From NCBI GenBank assembly GCA_001772335.1, contig METM01000032.1, positions 1-50,404 of the forward strand: DNA of 50,404 nucleotides. Reading direction: 5' to 3'. A program made the translations under genes and the position numbers. Within the stretch, counting starts at the first letter, position 1; the number at the start of each line of letters is the position of its first letter. This DNA is from a candidate division WOR-1 bacterium RIFCSPHIGHO2_01_FULL_53_15 (GTDB taxonomy: Bacteria > Margulisbacteria > WOR-1 > O2-12-FULL-45-9 > XYB2-FULL-48-7). The notes below the pieces were generated by a model, which saw nothing but the letters and a program-made list of their open reading frames with translations, was not told where the DNA came from and made no database searches. Positions 15,342 through 22,240 of the stretch are shown here, piece after piece.

Positions 15342-15380
15342 TCAAAAGCGGCTTAGGCCTCGGCTTTAGGCCGCTTTTCT
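15342..15380 (+). terminator. Rho-independent terminator after the LysM gene
   Basis: AAAAGCGGCTTAGGCCTCGG followed by CTTTAGGCCGCTTTTCTTAT forms an AAAAGCGGC/GCCGCTTTT stem followed by a T-rich tail. The symmetrical A and T runs mean it could act in both directions. Confidence 0.75.
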
Positions 15381-15393
15381 TATCCCGCTTCTT

Positions 15394-15441
15394 CGGCCAT
15401 TCCCTCGCTTACCGGGCGTTCTACGCCTTGCCCGACACGAT
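15394..15441 (+). pseudogene. Decayed copy 1 of the polA 5' end
   Basis: The stretch encodes HSLAYRAFYALPDT, corresponding to NSLAYRAFYALPDT at codons 15-28 of polA (17040-17081). About 41 of 48 bases match polA at 17034-17081. It has no start codon of its own and runs to a stop at 15451-15453. It is followed directly by the promoter of the first PIN toxin-antitoxin module. Confidence 0.85.
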
Positions 15442-15456
15442 AATCGCCCGGTGAAA

Positions 15457-15485
15457 TTGTCAATGGGGAAATGACATGATATACT
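15457..15485 (+). promoter_or_regulatory. Promoter of the first toxin-antitoxin module
   Basis: TTGTCA (15457-15462), 17-bp spacer ending GACATGA, TATACT (15480-15485). It is near-identical in core and spacing to the promoter of the second module at 16303-16331. Confidence 0.85.
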
Positions 15486-15504
15486 TTGCCTGGAGGTGAG
15501 AAAA

Positions 15505-15729
15505 ATGACTGCCGTTAAATTATTAGAAGCTAAAATTCCCAAGAATCTTTATATTGAGATCGAAGAAAGGGTTCGTTTAGGGCTTTTCCTCACTGAATCC
15601 GAGGTCATTAGCAGCGCCCTGCGAAAGGCTTTTGCCGAAGAAGCGCGTGAATTTCTTAAGAGATCAATTAAAAGCGTTGGCGTATCTAAAAAATCCATGC
15701 TCAATGAATGGAAGAGGATCAGAGGTTGA
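15505..15729 (+). CDS. Ribbon-helix-helix-type antitoxin
   Basis: A 74-residue protein with the pattern of RHH DNA-binding antitoxins: a short beta strand (LLEAKIPKNLYIEIEERV), then two helices (TESEVISSALRKAFAEEAREFLKR). It would bind its own promoter and neutralise the PIN toxin encoded downstream, whose start overlaps it. The ATG at 15505 is preferred over the in-frame GTG at 15496 because GGAGGT (15492-15497) is 7 bases before the ATG. The sequence is AT-rich compared with polA. Confidence 0.75.
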   Translation: MTAVKLLEAKIPKNLYIEIEERVRLGLFLTESEVISSALRKAFAEEAREFLKRSIKSVGVSKKSMLNEWKRIRG

Positions 15730-16157
15730 GAAAAAGAGTTTTTATCGACACTAATATTATTTTATCCGGCGTTTTCTTCTCCGGTAATGAGTCAAAAGTT
15801 TTATCTCTGATGGATATCGACCTGTTTACTTCTGATTTAGCGATCGAGGAAGCCAAGGAAGTAATTAGGAGAAAATATGGGGCCTTTGGGAACGAAAGCT
15901 GCAAAATCGCCCTGGAAGAACTTGAAAATGCCGTTATGGACTTTGCGGGAATAATCCAAAAGAAATATTACTCTGACAAAATACATGCCGCAAAAAAATT
16001 GATTGATAAAGAGAAGGATTCTAAAATCCTGGCTGCCGCCCTAACGATCAACCCGGATTATTTTATCACTGGAGACAGCGACTTCTTTAAACCTGAAGTA
16101 AAAAAGCTTATTAACGTTTGCAAAACGAAGGATGTTCTGCGGGAATTAGGATTATAA
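15708..16157 (+). CDS. PIN-domain toxin (ribonuclease)
   Basis: A 149-residue protein with PIN nuclease motifs. VFIDTNIILSG carries the first catalytic aspartate, AIEEAKEVIRRK the conserved glutamate, DSKILAAAL the second aspartate, and FITGDSDFFKPEV the last aspartates. Such toxins cleave RNA until inhibited by the cognate antitoxin. It overlaps the RHH gene by 22 bases if the ATG at 15708 is used; a TTG at 15726 with AGAGG close by is an alternative. The pair forms a VapBC-like or RHH-PIN type II module. Confidence 0.85.
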   Translation: MEEDQRLRKRVFIDTNIILSGVFFSGNESKVLSLMDIDLFTSDLAIEEAKEVIRRKYGAFGNESCKIALEELENAVMDFAGIIQKKYYSDKIHAAKKLIDKEKDSKILAAALTINPDYFITGDSDFFKPEVKKLINVCKTKDVLRELGL

Positions 16158-16190
16158 ATGCGGCAATTGGAATCTGATAATCTCTAAAAA

Positions 16191-16301
16191 TTGAAACAAA
16201 CCAGCCAAAACCATCCCGACCCCAAGATCGTCATGATCGACGGCAATTCGCTGGCTTACCGGGCGTTCTACGCCCTGCCGGACGCGATAAACATCCATTA
16301 A
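16191..16301 (+). pseudogene. Decayed copy 2 of the polA 5' end
   Basis: Reading from TTG 16191 gives LKQTSQNHPDPKIVMIDGNS and then LAYRAFYALPDAINIH followed by a stop. The segment IDGNSLAYRAFYALPD is identical to polA codons 12-27, and about 52 of 56 bases match around 17028-17083. A GATAAT box lies 9 bases upstream of the TTG, so this copy may preserve an older polA start region. It leads without a break into the promoter of the second toxin-antitoxin module. Confidence 0.88.
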
Positions 16302-16302
16302 A

Positions 16303-16331
16303 TTGTCAATAATTAAACGACATGATATACT
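16303..16331 (+). promoter_or_regulatory. Promoter of the second toxin-antitoxin module
   Basis: TTGTCA (16303-16308), 17-bp spacer ending GACATGA, TATACT (16326-16331). The same boxes, spacing and spacer end occur in the first module's promoter. Confidence 0.85.
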
Positions 16332-16349
16332 TTCGACCAGGGGTGCAAA

Positions 16350-16592
16350 ATGCCAAAAGAAAAATTATTGGAAGCGAATAAAAAAGGGGAACTGGAGATA
16401 TCCGGGGTTCGACCGCTGGATAAGTATTACCTGATCACCGGCAGGGATTATATTTTGCTGAAAAGATTGAGTGAATCAAGCCCTGCCGTGCGCTTCGAAA
16501 AATTAGTCGCCGAAACCCAGCAAAAGTTTAAACAAGCGGGGATTAAGAAATCCGACATCGCCAGGGCAATTAAGTGGGCCAGAAAAAAATAA
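16350..16592 (+). CDS. Putative antitoxin of the second PIN module
   Basis: An 80-residue protein. The first half (EANKKGELEISGVRPLDKYYLITGRDYILLKRL) has alternating strands like AbrB/SpoVT or Phd-like antitoxins. The second half is a charged helix ending KFKQAGIKKSDIARAIKWARKK, of the kind that wraps around PIN toxins. I do not recognise a named family. Its role follows from overlap with the PIN gene (19 bases) and from sharing a promoter type with the first module. AGGGGTG precedes the ATG. Confidence 0.7.
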   Translation: MPKEKLLEANKKGELEISGVRPLDKYYLITGRDYILLKRLSESSPAVRFEKLVAETQQKFKQAGIKKSDIARAIKWARKK

Positions 16593-16984
16593 TCCTTGAT
16601 ACGAATGTTTATGTTTCGGCCCTGGGTTACGACGGCAACGAACGCGAAGTTCTGAGGAGATGCTTGAAAGGGGGATTTTCGCTTTATCTGACCAATGAGA
16701 TCATTGCGGAAGTTGAAAGGGTGCTTGAGTATCCAAAATTCGATTTTACCCCCGCCCAAAAAGACGCCATAAAACTTATTTTAACCGAAATAGGCAACAT
16801 TGTTCAGCCAATTCGCTTTTTTAATCTCGTTAAGGCTGATCCGTCCGATGATAAGTTTTTGACTGCGGCCATTTCTGCAGAAGCTGATTTTCTAATCACC
16901 GGGGATAATCATCTTCTCCGCCTCAAACAGATCGGCAAAACCAGAATATTAAATAGTGCCGATTTTTTAAAAGCCGTTTCATAA
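16574..16984 (+). CDS. PIN-family toxin (COG1569-like)
   Basis: A 136-residue PIN protein starting at GTG 16574 inside the antitoxin's end. Motifs: IILDTNVYVSAL (first aspartate), NEIIAEVERVLEYPKF (glutamate), DPSDDKFLTAAISAEADFLITGDNHLLRL (further aspartates), ending ILNSADFL. This spacing matches the 'toxin component, PIN family' type with ADFLITGD. It is not closely similar to the PIN toxin of the first module, so the two modules are not simple duplicates although their upstream sequences are. Its end is 13 bases before polA. Confidence 0.88.
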   Translation: MGQKKIILDTNVYVSALGYDGNEREVLRRCLKGGFSLYLTNEIIAEVERVLEYPKFDFTPAQKDAIKLILTEIGNIVQPIRFFNLVKADPSDDKFLTAAISAEADFLITGDNHLLRLKQIGKTRILNSADFLKAVS

Positions 16985-16997
16985 TATTCAATTTCTA

Positions 16998-19787
16998 ATG
17001 AACTCATTTAACAAAAAGCTCGTCCTCATCGACGGCAATTCGCTGGCTTACCGCGCGTTCTACGCCCTGCCCGACACGATGCGCTCGGCCAGCGGGCTGA
17101 CGACGAACGCCATCTACGGCTTCACCACCATGCTCCTCAAGGTTCTGGATGAAAAACCTGACTTTGTGGCCATATCTTTTGACCGTCCGGAGCCGACATT
17201 CCGGCATAAAGAATATAAGGCCTACAAGGCGACGCGCGAAAAAGCGCCCCCTACCCTTTACGAACAACTCCCTTATGTTAAAAAGGTGGCCGAGGCCTTT
17301 GACATCCCGATCTATGAAGTCGCCGGCTTCGAGGCCGATGATGTGATCGGCACGCTGGCCAAAGAGGCGGAGGCGCAGGGCTTTGACGTCGAGATCCTCT
17401 CCGGCGACCTTGACCCTCTGCAGTTAGTCGATGACAAGATTAAAGTTCTCTCAATGAGAAAAGGCATCACCGATACCGTCCTCTACGGCGAAAAAGAGGT
17501 CGAGGAACGCTACAGCGGCCTCAAACCGAACCAGTTGATCGACTATAAGGCGCTCAAGGGCGACGCCTCCGATAATATCCCCGGCGTTCCAAAAGTGGGC
17601 GAGAAGACAGCAATTGAACTCCTCAAAGAGTTCGGCACGCTGGAGAATATCTATAAAAACATCGATAAGATCAAGAAGCCGGCGCTCAAAGAAAACCTCA
17701 AAAATAATCTCCACCTGGCCGAGTTGAGCCGGAAGCTCGGCGCCATTGTCACGAACGTGCCGCTGGAGATCGATTTCAAAAAAGCCGGCCGAAAAGATGC
17801 CGACTGGGCGGGCAAAGTCATTCCGCTCTTCAAAGAGCTGGAGTTCGAGAGTTTAGCCAAAAAATACGGCGGCAAAGAGTCCGGCCTGTTCGACCTGCCT
17901 GCCGGCAGGCATGGTACAACAGCTGTCGTTGAAAAAAAAAGAGAAGAGATAGCTAAGTTCAACTTTAAGGCGGTCAAGACCGGGCAAGACCTCGATGAAC
18001 TGATCGAAGCCCTCGAAAAGTCCGATAAATTCGCTTTTGATCTGGAAACGACGGGGCTTGATGTCTTCACCGCCGGGATCGTCGGGATCGCTTTTTCGAC
18101 CGAAGTAAAAACCGCTTACTATTTGCCATTAGCGCATAAAAGCAATGTAGGGACGGGGCTCGTCCCCGTCCGAACCGACGGACAACCACAAGGGTTGTCC
18201 CTACATTCCGTTAAAGAAAAGCTAAAGCCGCTCTTCGCTTCGGACAAGCTCAAGATCGGGCATAATCTGAAGTTCGATATCGAGATGCTAAAAAATAACG
18301 GCATCGAAGTCGCCGGTCCCTATTTTGACACGATGGTCGCCGCCTACCTCCTCGATCCGATCTCCGGCAAATATTCGCTCAAGCACCTGGCCAAACAGTT
18401 CCTCGGCCGCGAGATGATCAAGCTGATGGAGCTGATCGGCGCAGACGCCGAGTATGACGATTTCTCAAAGGTCCCGGTTGACCTGGCGACCGATTACGCG
18501 GGGAGTGACGCCGACGCCACTTTTGGCCTCTATGAAATCTTCGCTCTGGCGCTCAAGGCCCAAAAGATGGACGGGTTGTTTCACGAGATCGAGATGCCGC
18601 TTCTCCCCGTCCTTATCAACCTGGAGTGCGAGGGGGTTTGCGTCGACCGCGATCTCCTGGCCGAAATGTCAAAAGAGCTCGACAAGGAGATGAAGGAACT
18701 CGAGCGCCATATCTTTGCCATCGCCGGCGAGGTTTTCAACCTCAATTCTCCCAAACAGCTCGCTCATATCCTCTTCACCAAACTGATGCTGCCGGTCAAG
18801 AAGAGAACGAAAACCGGCCCCTCGACCGATGTCGAAGTGCTCGAGGAGCTGGCCGCTGAAGATTTTGAGATCGCCAAGAAACTGATCGACTACCGGCAGT
18901 TCACGAAACTCAAATCAACTTACATCGACGCCCTGCCGGCGATAATCCACCCAAAGACCGGCCGCATCCACACCTCGTTCAACCAGACGATCGCCGCCAC
19001 GGGCCGACTCTCAAGCTCGAACCCGAATCTGCAGAATATTCCGGCGCGCGGCGAGTGGGGGAAAAGGATCAGGAGCGCCTTCGTCCCCGAAAAAAAGGGC
19101 TGGCAGATACTGGCCGCCGATTACTCGCAGATCGAGTTGCGCGTCCTCGCCCACTTAAGCGATGACCCGGTCTTGATCAAGGCCTTTCGCGAGGGGCTTG
19201 ACGTCCATCAGTCAACCGCCGATGAGCTCGGCATCTCACGGGCAGCGGCCAAGACCGTCAACTTCGGCGTCATCTACGGCATCTCCGACTTTGGCCTGGC
19301 CAAACAGTTGAAGATCAAAAAGACCGAAGCGGCCGCCTACATTAATAAATATTTCGAAAGACACCAGGGGGTCAAAAACTTTATCGAAAAGACGATCAGG
19401 GAAGCCCGCGACAATGAATATGTCACGACCAGGCTGGGCCGCAAAAGACCGCTGCCCGACATCAACAGCCCGCACGGCGGACTGCGCCAGGCGGCCGAGC
19501 GGATGGCGATCAACACGCCGGTCCAGGGAACGGCAGCCGATATGATCAAGGTCGCCATGGTGCGGATAAATGACAAATTACAAATGTCAAATGTCAAATG
19601 TCGGATGATTCTCCAGGTTCACGATGAATTAGTTTTTGAAGGCCCGAAGGACGAACTGGAAAAAGTCAAGCAGATCGTGAAAGAAGAAATGGAGAACGCG
19701 CTGGCGCTGAAAGTCCCGGTCAGGGTTGACCTGGGCGCCGGGCCTAACTGGGCCGAGGCAAAGTCGCCAGATACCGCTCCCCGATGA
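16998..19787 (+). CDS. polA: DNA polymerase I
   Basis: A 929-residue repair and Okazaki-fragment polymerase. Residues 1-290 are the 5'-3' exonuclease (LVLIDGNSLAYRAFYALPD, GFEADDVIG, GDASDNIPGVPKVGEKTA). Residues about 325-515 are the 3'-5' exonuclease with acidic residues intact (FAFDLETTGLD, NLKFDIEML, YAGSDADAT). Residues 540-929 are the polymerase, with motif A (DYSQIELRVLAHLS), motif B (RAAAKTVNFGVIYG) and motif C (LQVHDELVFEG). Compared with E. coli, nine residues are missing just before motif B (VHQSTADELGIS then RAAAK), but the R-x3-K pair is kept. Three dispersed repeats are embedded in frame (17894-17914, 18145-18206, 19568-19602). Two decayed copies of its 5' end lie upstream. Confidence 0.98.
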   Translation: MNSFNKKLVLIDGNSLAYRAFYALPDTMRSASGLTTNAIYGFTTMLLKVLDEKPDFVAISFDRPEPTFRHKEYKAYKATREKAPPTLYEQLPYVKKVAEAFDIPIYEVAGFEADDVIGTLAKEAEAQGFDVEILSGDLDPLQLVDDKIKVLSMRKGITDTVLYGEKEVEERYSGLKPNQLIDYKALKGDASDNIPGVPKVGEKTAIELLKEFGTLENIYKNIDKIKKPALKENLKNNLHLAELSRKLGAIVTNVPLEIDFKKAGRKDADWAGKVIPLFKELEFESLAKKYGGKESGLFDLPAGRHGTTAVVEKKREEIAKFNFKAVKTGQDLDELIEALEKSDKFAFDLETTGLDVFTAGIVGIAFSTEVKTAYYLPLAHKSNVGTGLVPVRTDGQPQGLSLHSVKEKLKPLFASDKLKIGHNLKFDIEMLKNNGIEVAGPYFDTMVAAYLLDPISGKYSLKHLAKQFLGREMIKLMELIGADAEYDDFSKVPVDLATDYAGSDADATFGLYEIFALALKAQKMDGLFHEIEMPLLPVLINLECEGVCVDRDLLAEMSKELDKEMKELERHIFAIAGEVFNLNSPKQLAHILFTKLMLPVKKRTKTGPSTDVEVLEELAAEDFEIAKKLIDYRQFTKLKSTYIDALPAIIHPKTGRIHTSFNQTIAATGRLSSSNPNLQNIPARGEWGKRIRSAFVPEKKGWQILAADYSQIELRVLAHLSDDPVLIKAFREGLDVHQSTADELGISRAAAKTVNFGVIYGISDFGLAKQLKIKKTEAAAYINKYFERHQGVKNFIEKTIREARDNEYVTTRLGRKRPLPDINSPHGGLRQAAERMAINTPVQGTAADMIKVAMVRINDKLQMSNVKCRMILQVHDELVFEGPKDELEKVKQIVKEEMENALALKVPVRVDLGAGPNWAEAKSPDTAPR
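17894..17914. repeat. LPAG-type palindrome in polA
   Basis: CCTGCCTGCCGGCAGGCATG plus G is a palindrome encoding LPAGRHG in the linker between the 5' nuclease and the 3'-5' exonuclease domain, a position tolerant of insertion. It is the sister of 239-263. Confidence 0.8.
18145..18206. repeat. 62-bp cruciform element in polA (copy 1 of 2)
   Basis: The ends are perfect 10-bp inverted repeats (ATGTAGGGAC..GTCCCTACAT); in this copy one more base pair extends them. Inside are two further stems: GACGGGG..CCCCGTC and GACAACC..GGTTGTC. Single-stranded DNA or RNA would fold as a three-way junction. Translated in polA it gives [20 protein letters not shown] within the 3'-5' exonuclease domain, between the YYLPLAHKS strand and the EKLKPLF helix. 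The glyS copy (25369-25430) differs at 2 of 62 bases. Confidence 0.95.
19568..19602. repeat. ACAAATTACAAATGTC repeat in polA
   Basis: AAATGACAAATTACAAATGT followed by CAAATGTCAAATGTC encodes NDKLQMSNVKC between the last helix of the palm and motif C. It shares the AAATGACAAATTACAAATG core with 7757-7787. Confidence 0.75.
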
Positions 19788-20148
19788 CGACCGCCGCATA
19801 ATCGTCGATCGGCACGGGCGGGAAACGCAGTGATGTCGGGACCAGCCGCCAGAAACCTTTGGGCGGGTTTTCCCGCCAGTAGCGCTCGCGCGCCAGCCGG
19901 CTCGAATCTTTTTCCGGGACAAAAACGATGCCGTCGAGGAGACCGAATTTCTTCAGTTCTCTCTCAACCGCCCGCCCGGCCGCGCTCTCGCCGACGGCGA
20001 TCTTTTCGACCTTATTGCCGAAGCAGATGCGCAGAATTTCAGCCGGAAGATGTTCCCGCCCGATCACGCTCTTTTCGAGCACTTCACCCCACTTTTCCAT
20101 GACCGCCACGCCGCATTTATCTTTGCCCGGGTCGATCGCCAGTATCAT
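19744..20148 (-). CDS. RNase H-fold nuclease-like protein (RuvC/YqgF-like)
   Basis: A 134-residue protein with the acidic triad of RuvC/YqgF folds: D6 in MILAIDPGKDKCGVAV, E54 in IAVGESAAG, and D115/D116 in PIDDYAAVVIGERYL. Related families resolve Holliday junctions or trim pre-16S rRNA; which applies here cannot be told. The length fits a minimal single domain. Its 3' end overlaps polA's 3' end by 44 bases tail to tail. It is coupled by 4 bases to the DUF3084 gene upstream (start at 20148), suggesting one transcript trpD-lptB-lptF-DUF3084-this gene. Confidence 0.75.
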   Translation of the reverse strand: MILAIDPGKDKCGVAVMEKWGEVLEKSVIGREHLPAEILRICFGNKVEKIAVGESAAGRAVERELKKFGLLDGIVFVPEKDSSRLARERYWRENPPKGFWRLVPTSLRFPPVPIDDYAAVVIGERYLATLPRPS

Positions 20149-21152
20149 TTGATGTTCACCGTTTTGAAACCGACGTCAAGCGGGCCGATCGTGTAAATGT
20201 CTTTTTTGGCGAAGATCTTGAGCGCGATTTTTTTGTCCTTGATCTTTTTGGCCAGCTCGGCGATCTGCGCGTACGGCACGCCGCCCAGCGAGCCGGAGGC
20301 GTCGGGCAGGACGCCCGCCTCAAGCGCCGCCTGCCGCGCCAGGCCAAGCTGGCGCATGATTTCCTGCTCGATCTGCGGCGCGGCCAGTTTTTGCGGGATG
20401 TCGCCTCTCACGATCTCCTGCCCTTCGCCGTAAACAAGTTTGTTTTCAACGAGCTCAAAGCGCGCCGGCACCTCTTCGCCCCAGAGCGAGTTGCGCTCCG
20501 CCAGGAGCTTGACGACAAAGACAAGGTTGCGGCCGGCCAGCTCATAAACCGTCCGCTCAAATTCCTCGTCCGGGATGACAATGAGCGGCAGGGCGCTCCG
20601 GATGCCAAAGGCGCGCAGGCGGGCATCGGCCGCGTCAATGATCGCCTTGAGGCCCGCTTCGATCTTTTCCTTCTCCGGCCCGGCCTGGATGAGAGACAGA
20701 GTGATGAGCTCGTCTTTTTTGAAGATCACTTCGCCCTGGCGGGCGGCGGCCACCTCGCGGCCCAGCTTTTGCCTGGCTTTGCTTATCTGCGCGATCTCAA
20801 CCCTGGCTTTGCCGAGTTTTGCCTCGAGTTCATTCTGCTCCAGCAGCTTTACCTCGAGTTCCTTGTTGGCGGCAGAGAGTTCCCCCGACCGCTCGCTTAG
20901 TTCGCTTTTCAGTTTCTCAAGACCCAGAAAGGCGGTGCGGGCGTCCTGCGAGATAAAAAGCAGGGAGGCCAGCGTGACAGCCGCGATCAGGGCGCCGGAG
21001 AGGATCGCGATCATGATCGCGGTGTGGCGCGGGCGCAGGCCAAAAATGACGAGCCGCCTTTTCCCGATATAGCGGCCGACGTAATTGCCGATGTAGGCGA
21101 TGGCGCCGCTGACGACCAGCAGAATCAGGCTGACCTGGAGCGCGAAGATCAT
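20145..21152 (-). CDS. DUF3084-like membrane protein with coiled coil
   Basis: A 335-residue protein; the start is taken as ATG 21152, which overlaps the LptF/G stop (ATGA at 21149-21152). The longer upstream frame overlaps LptF/G and is not used. Two transmembrane helices occupy residues about 3-25 (FALQVSLILLVVSGAIAYIG) and 46-68 (IMIAILSGALIAAVTLASLLF). A long coiled coil follows (LEKLKSELSERSGELSAANKELE..). The C-terminal globular part has VIPDEEFERTVYELAGRNLVFVVKLLAERNSLWGEEVPARFELVEN. The domain order is that of DUF3084 proteins known from cyanobacteria. The function is unknown; the context with Lpt genes suggests an envelope role. Confidence 0.8.
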   Translation of the reverse strand: MIFALQVSLILLVVSGAIAYIGNYVGRYIGKRRLVIFGLRPRHTAIMIAILSGALIAAVTLASLLFISQDARTAFLGLEKLKSELSERSGELSAANKELEVKLLEQNELEAKLGKARVEIAQISKARQKLGREVAAARQGEVIFKKDELITLSLIQAGPEKEKIEAGLKAIIDAADARLRAFGIRSALPLIVIPDEEFERTVYELAGRNLVFVVKLLAERNSLWGEEVPARFELVENKLVYGEGQEIVRGDIPQKLAAPQIEQEIMRQLGLARQAALEAGVLPDASGSLGGVPYAQIAELAKKIKDKKIALKIFAKKDIYTIGPLDVGFKTVNIK

Positions 21153-22240
21153 TGGTCGGCCGCCCGGGAAAGAATATACCAGCCGATCCCCCCGGTCGCG
21201 ATATTCGGCAGCCAGGCGGCGCCGCCGGGAGCAATGTATTTCAGCTCGCCGATCGCGATCGAAACCGAAGTTAATAGATAATAAAAGAAAATGACGAGGA
21301 TGGAGATGCCCAGGCCGACCGAGCCGGATGTGCGCCGGGGCGAGAGACCGAGCGGCGCGCCGAGCAGGGCAAAGACCAGCGAAGCGAACGGGATCGCCAT
21401 TTTCATGTTGAGCTGGATATTGAGGTCGGTGATGTCGGAGCCCATTTTCTGCTTGAGGGCGATGAATTCCTTCAACTGGGCGATATTCATCTCGCTCGAT
21501 TCGCGGTCGCCGACGTAAAAATCGGCCGGCGTGTATTTGATCGTGACATACTGTTCCTTGAACCTGATGGTGTGCTTGTACTCCCCCGACTCGGCCAGGA
21601 GATAAATAGTGCCGTCCCGGAAGAGCCACTGGTTCTTGTCTTTCTGCCAGGCGGCTGAGGCGGCGTTAACTATCTGCGCGAGGCGGCCCCGGTCGAATTC
21701 CTGCACGATCACGCCCGACATCGTCTCCCCCTGCATCGATTCGGCGTAAAAGATGCGCTTGAGCCGGCCCTGCGCGAGCTCCGGCAAAAAGACATTCTTC
21801 TGGAGCTTCGGCTGCCGCGTGGTCGCGGTCGCGATCAGGAGGTTCTTGGCCGCGGTATTCGAGGCGGGGACGACGATCTCGGAAAAGGTCAGATTGACGA
21901 CGGAAACCAGAAATCCAAGGACGAGAACGGGGATGATCAGCCGGTAGAGCGAAATGCCGTGCGCCTTGAACGCGACGACCTCGCTGTCGTGGGAGAGCCG
22001 GGAAAAGGCCAGCAGGGCGGCCAAAAGCGTCGCCATCGGGAAAATATAGACGACGATCCCCGGCAGGCGGTAGAGGAAAATCTGGAAAGCCGTCAGGACC
22101 GGCATCCCTTTGAGGACGACCGCCCGCGCCAACTCGAGGAGTCCCATGGAAGAGGAGAGAATGGCCGTAAAAGCCCCCAGCCCGAAAAAAAATGGCTCTA
22201 ACAGTTCTTTAAAAATATAGCGGTCGATCGTTTTGATCAA
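21149..22240 (-). CDS. LptF/LptG-family LPS export permease
   Basis: This is the membrane subunit that, with the LptB ATPase, extracts lipopolysaccharide from the inner membrane. The 363-residue product starts MIKTIDRYIFKELLEPFFFGL and has three N-terminal helices (to about residue 120), then a periplasmic beta-jellyroll (residues about 125-270). Three C-terminal helices follow, including MAIPFASLVFALLGAPLGLSPRR, the family's cytoplasmic signature region. Only one permease gene is here; the partner may be elsewhere. It overlaps lptB by 4 bases and the DUF3084 gene by 4 bases, so production is probably coupled. Confidence 0.92.
   Translation of the reverse strand: MIKTIDRYIFKELLEPFFFGLGAFTAILSSSMGLLELARAVVLKGMPVLTAFQIFLYRLPGIVVYIFPMATLLAALLAFSRLSHDSEVVAFKAHGISLYRLIIPVLVLGFLVSVVNLTFSEIVVPASNTAAKNLLIATATTRQPKLQKNVFLPELAQGRLKRIFYAESMQGETMSGVIVQEFDRGRLAQIVNAASAAWQKDKNQWLFRDGTIYLLAESGEYKHTIRFKEQYVTIKYTPADFYVGDRESSEMNIAQLKEFIALKQKMGSDITDLNIQLNMKMAIPFASLVFALLGAPLGLSPRRTSGSVGLGISILVIFFYYLLTSVSIAIGELKYIAPGGAAWLPNIATGGIGWYILSRAADQ

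Noticed and set aside
15388..15453. Alternative explanation of the polA fragments as convergent small peptides
   Set aside because: Nucleotide identity with polA, including third positions, extends over about 48-56 bases and continues into matching promoters, so common descent is the better reading.
20145..21629. 494-residue version of the DUF3084-like gene
   Set aside because: The first 159 residues are Arg/His-rich antisense-like sequence overlapping LptF/G; ATG 21152 gives the membrane helix at the N-terminus and the usual ATGA overlap.
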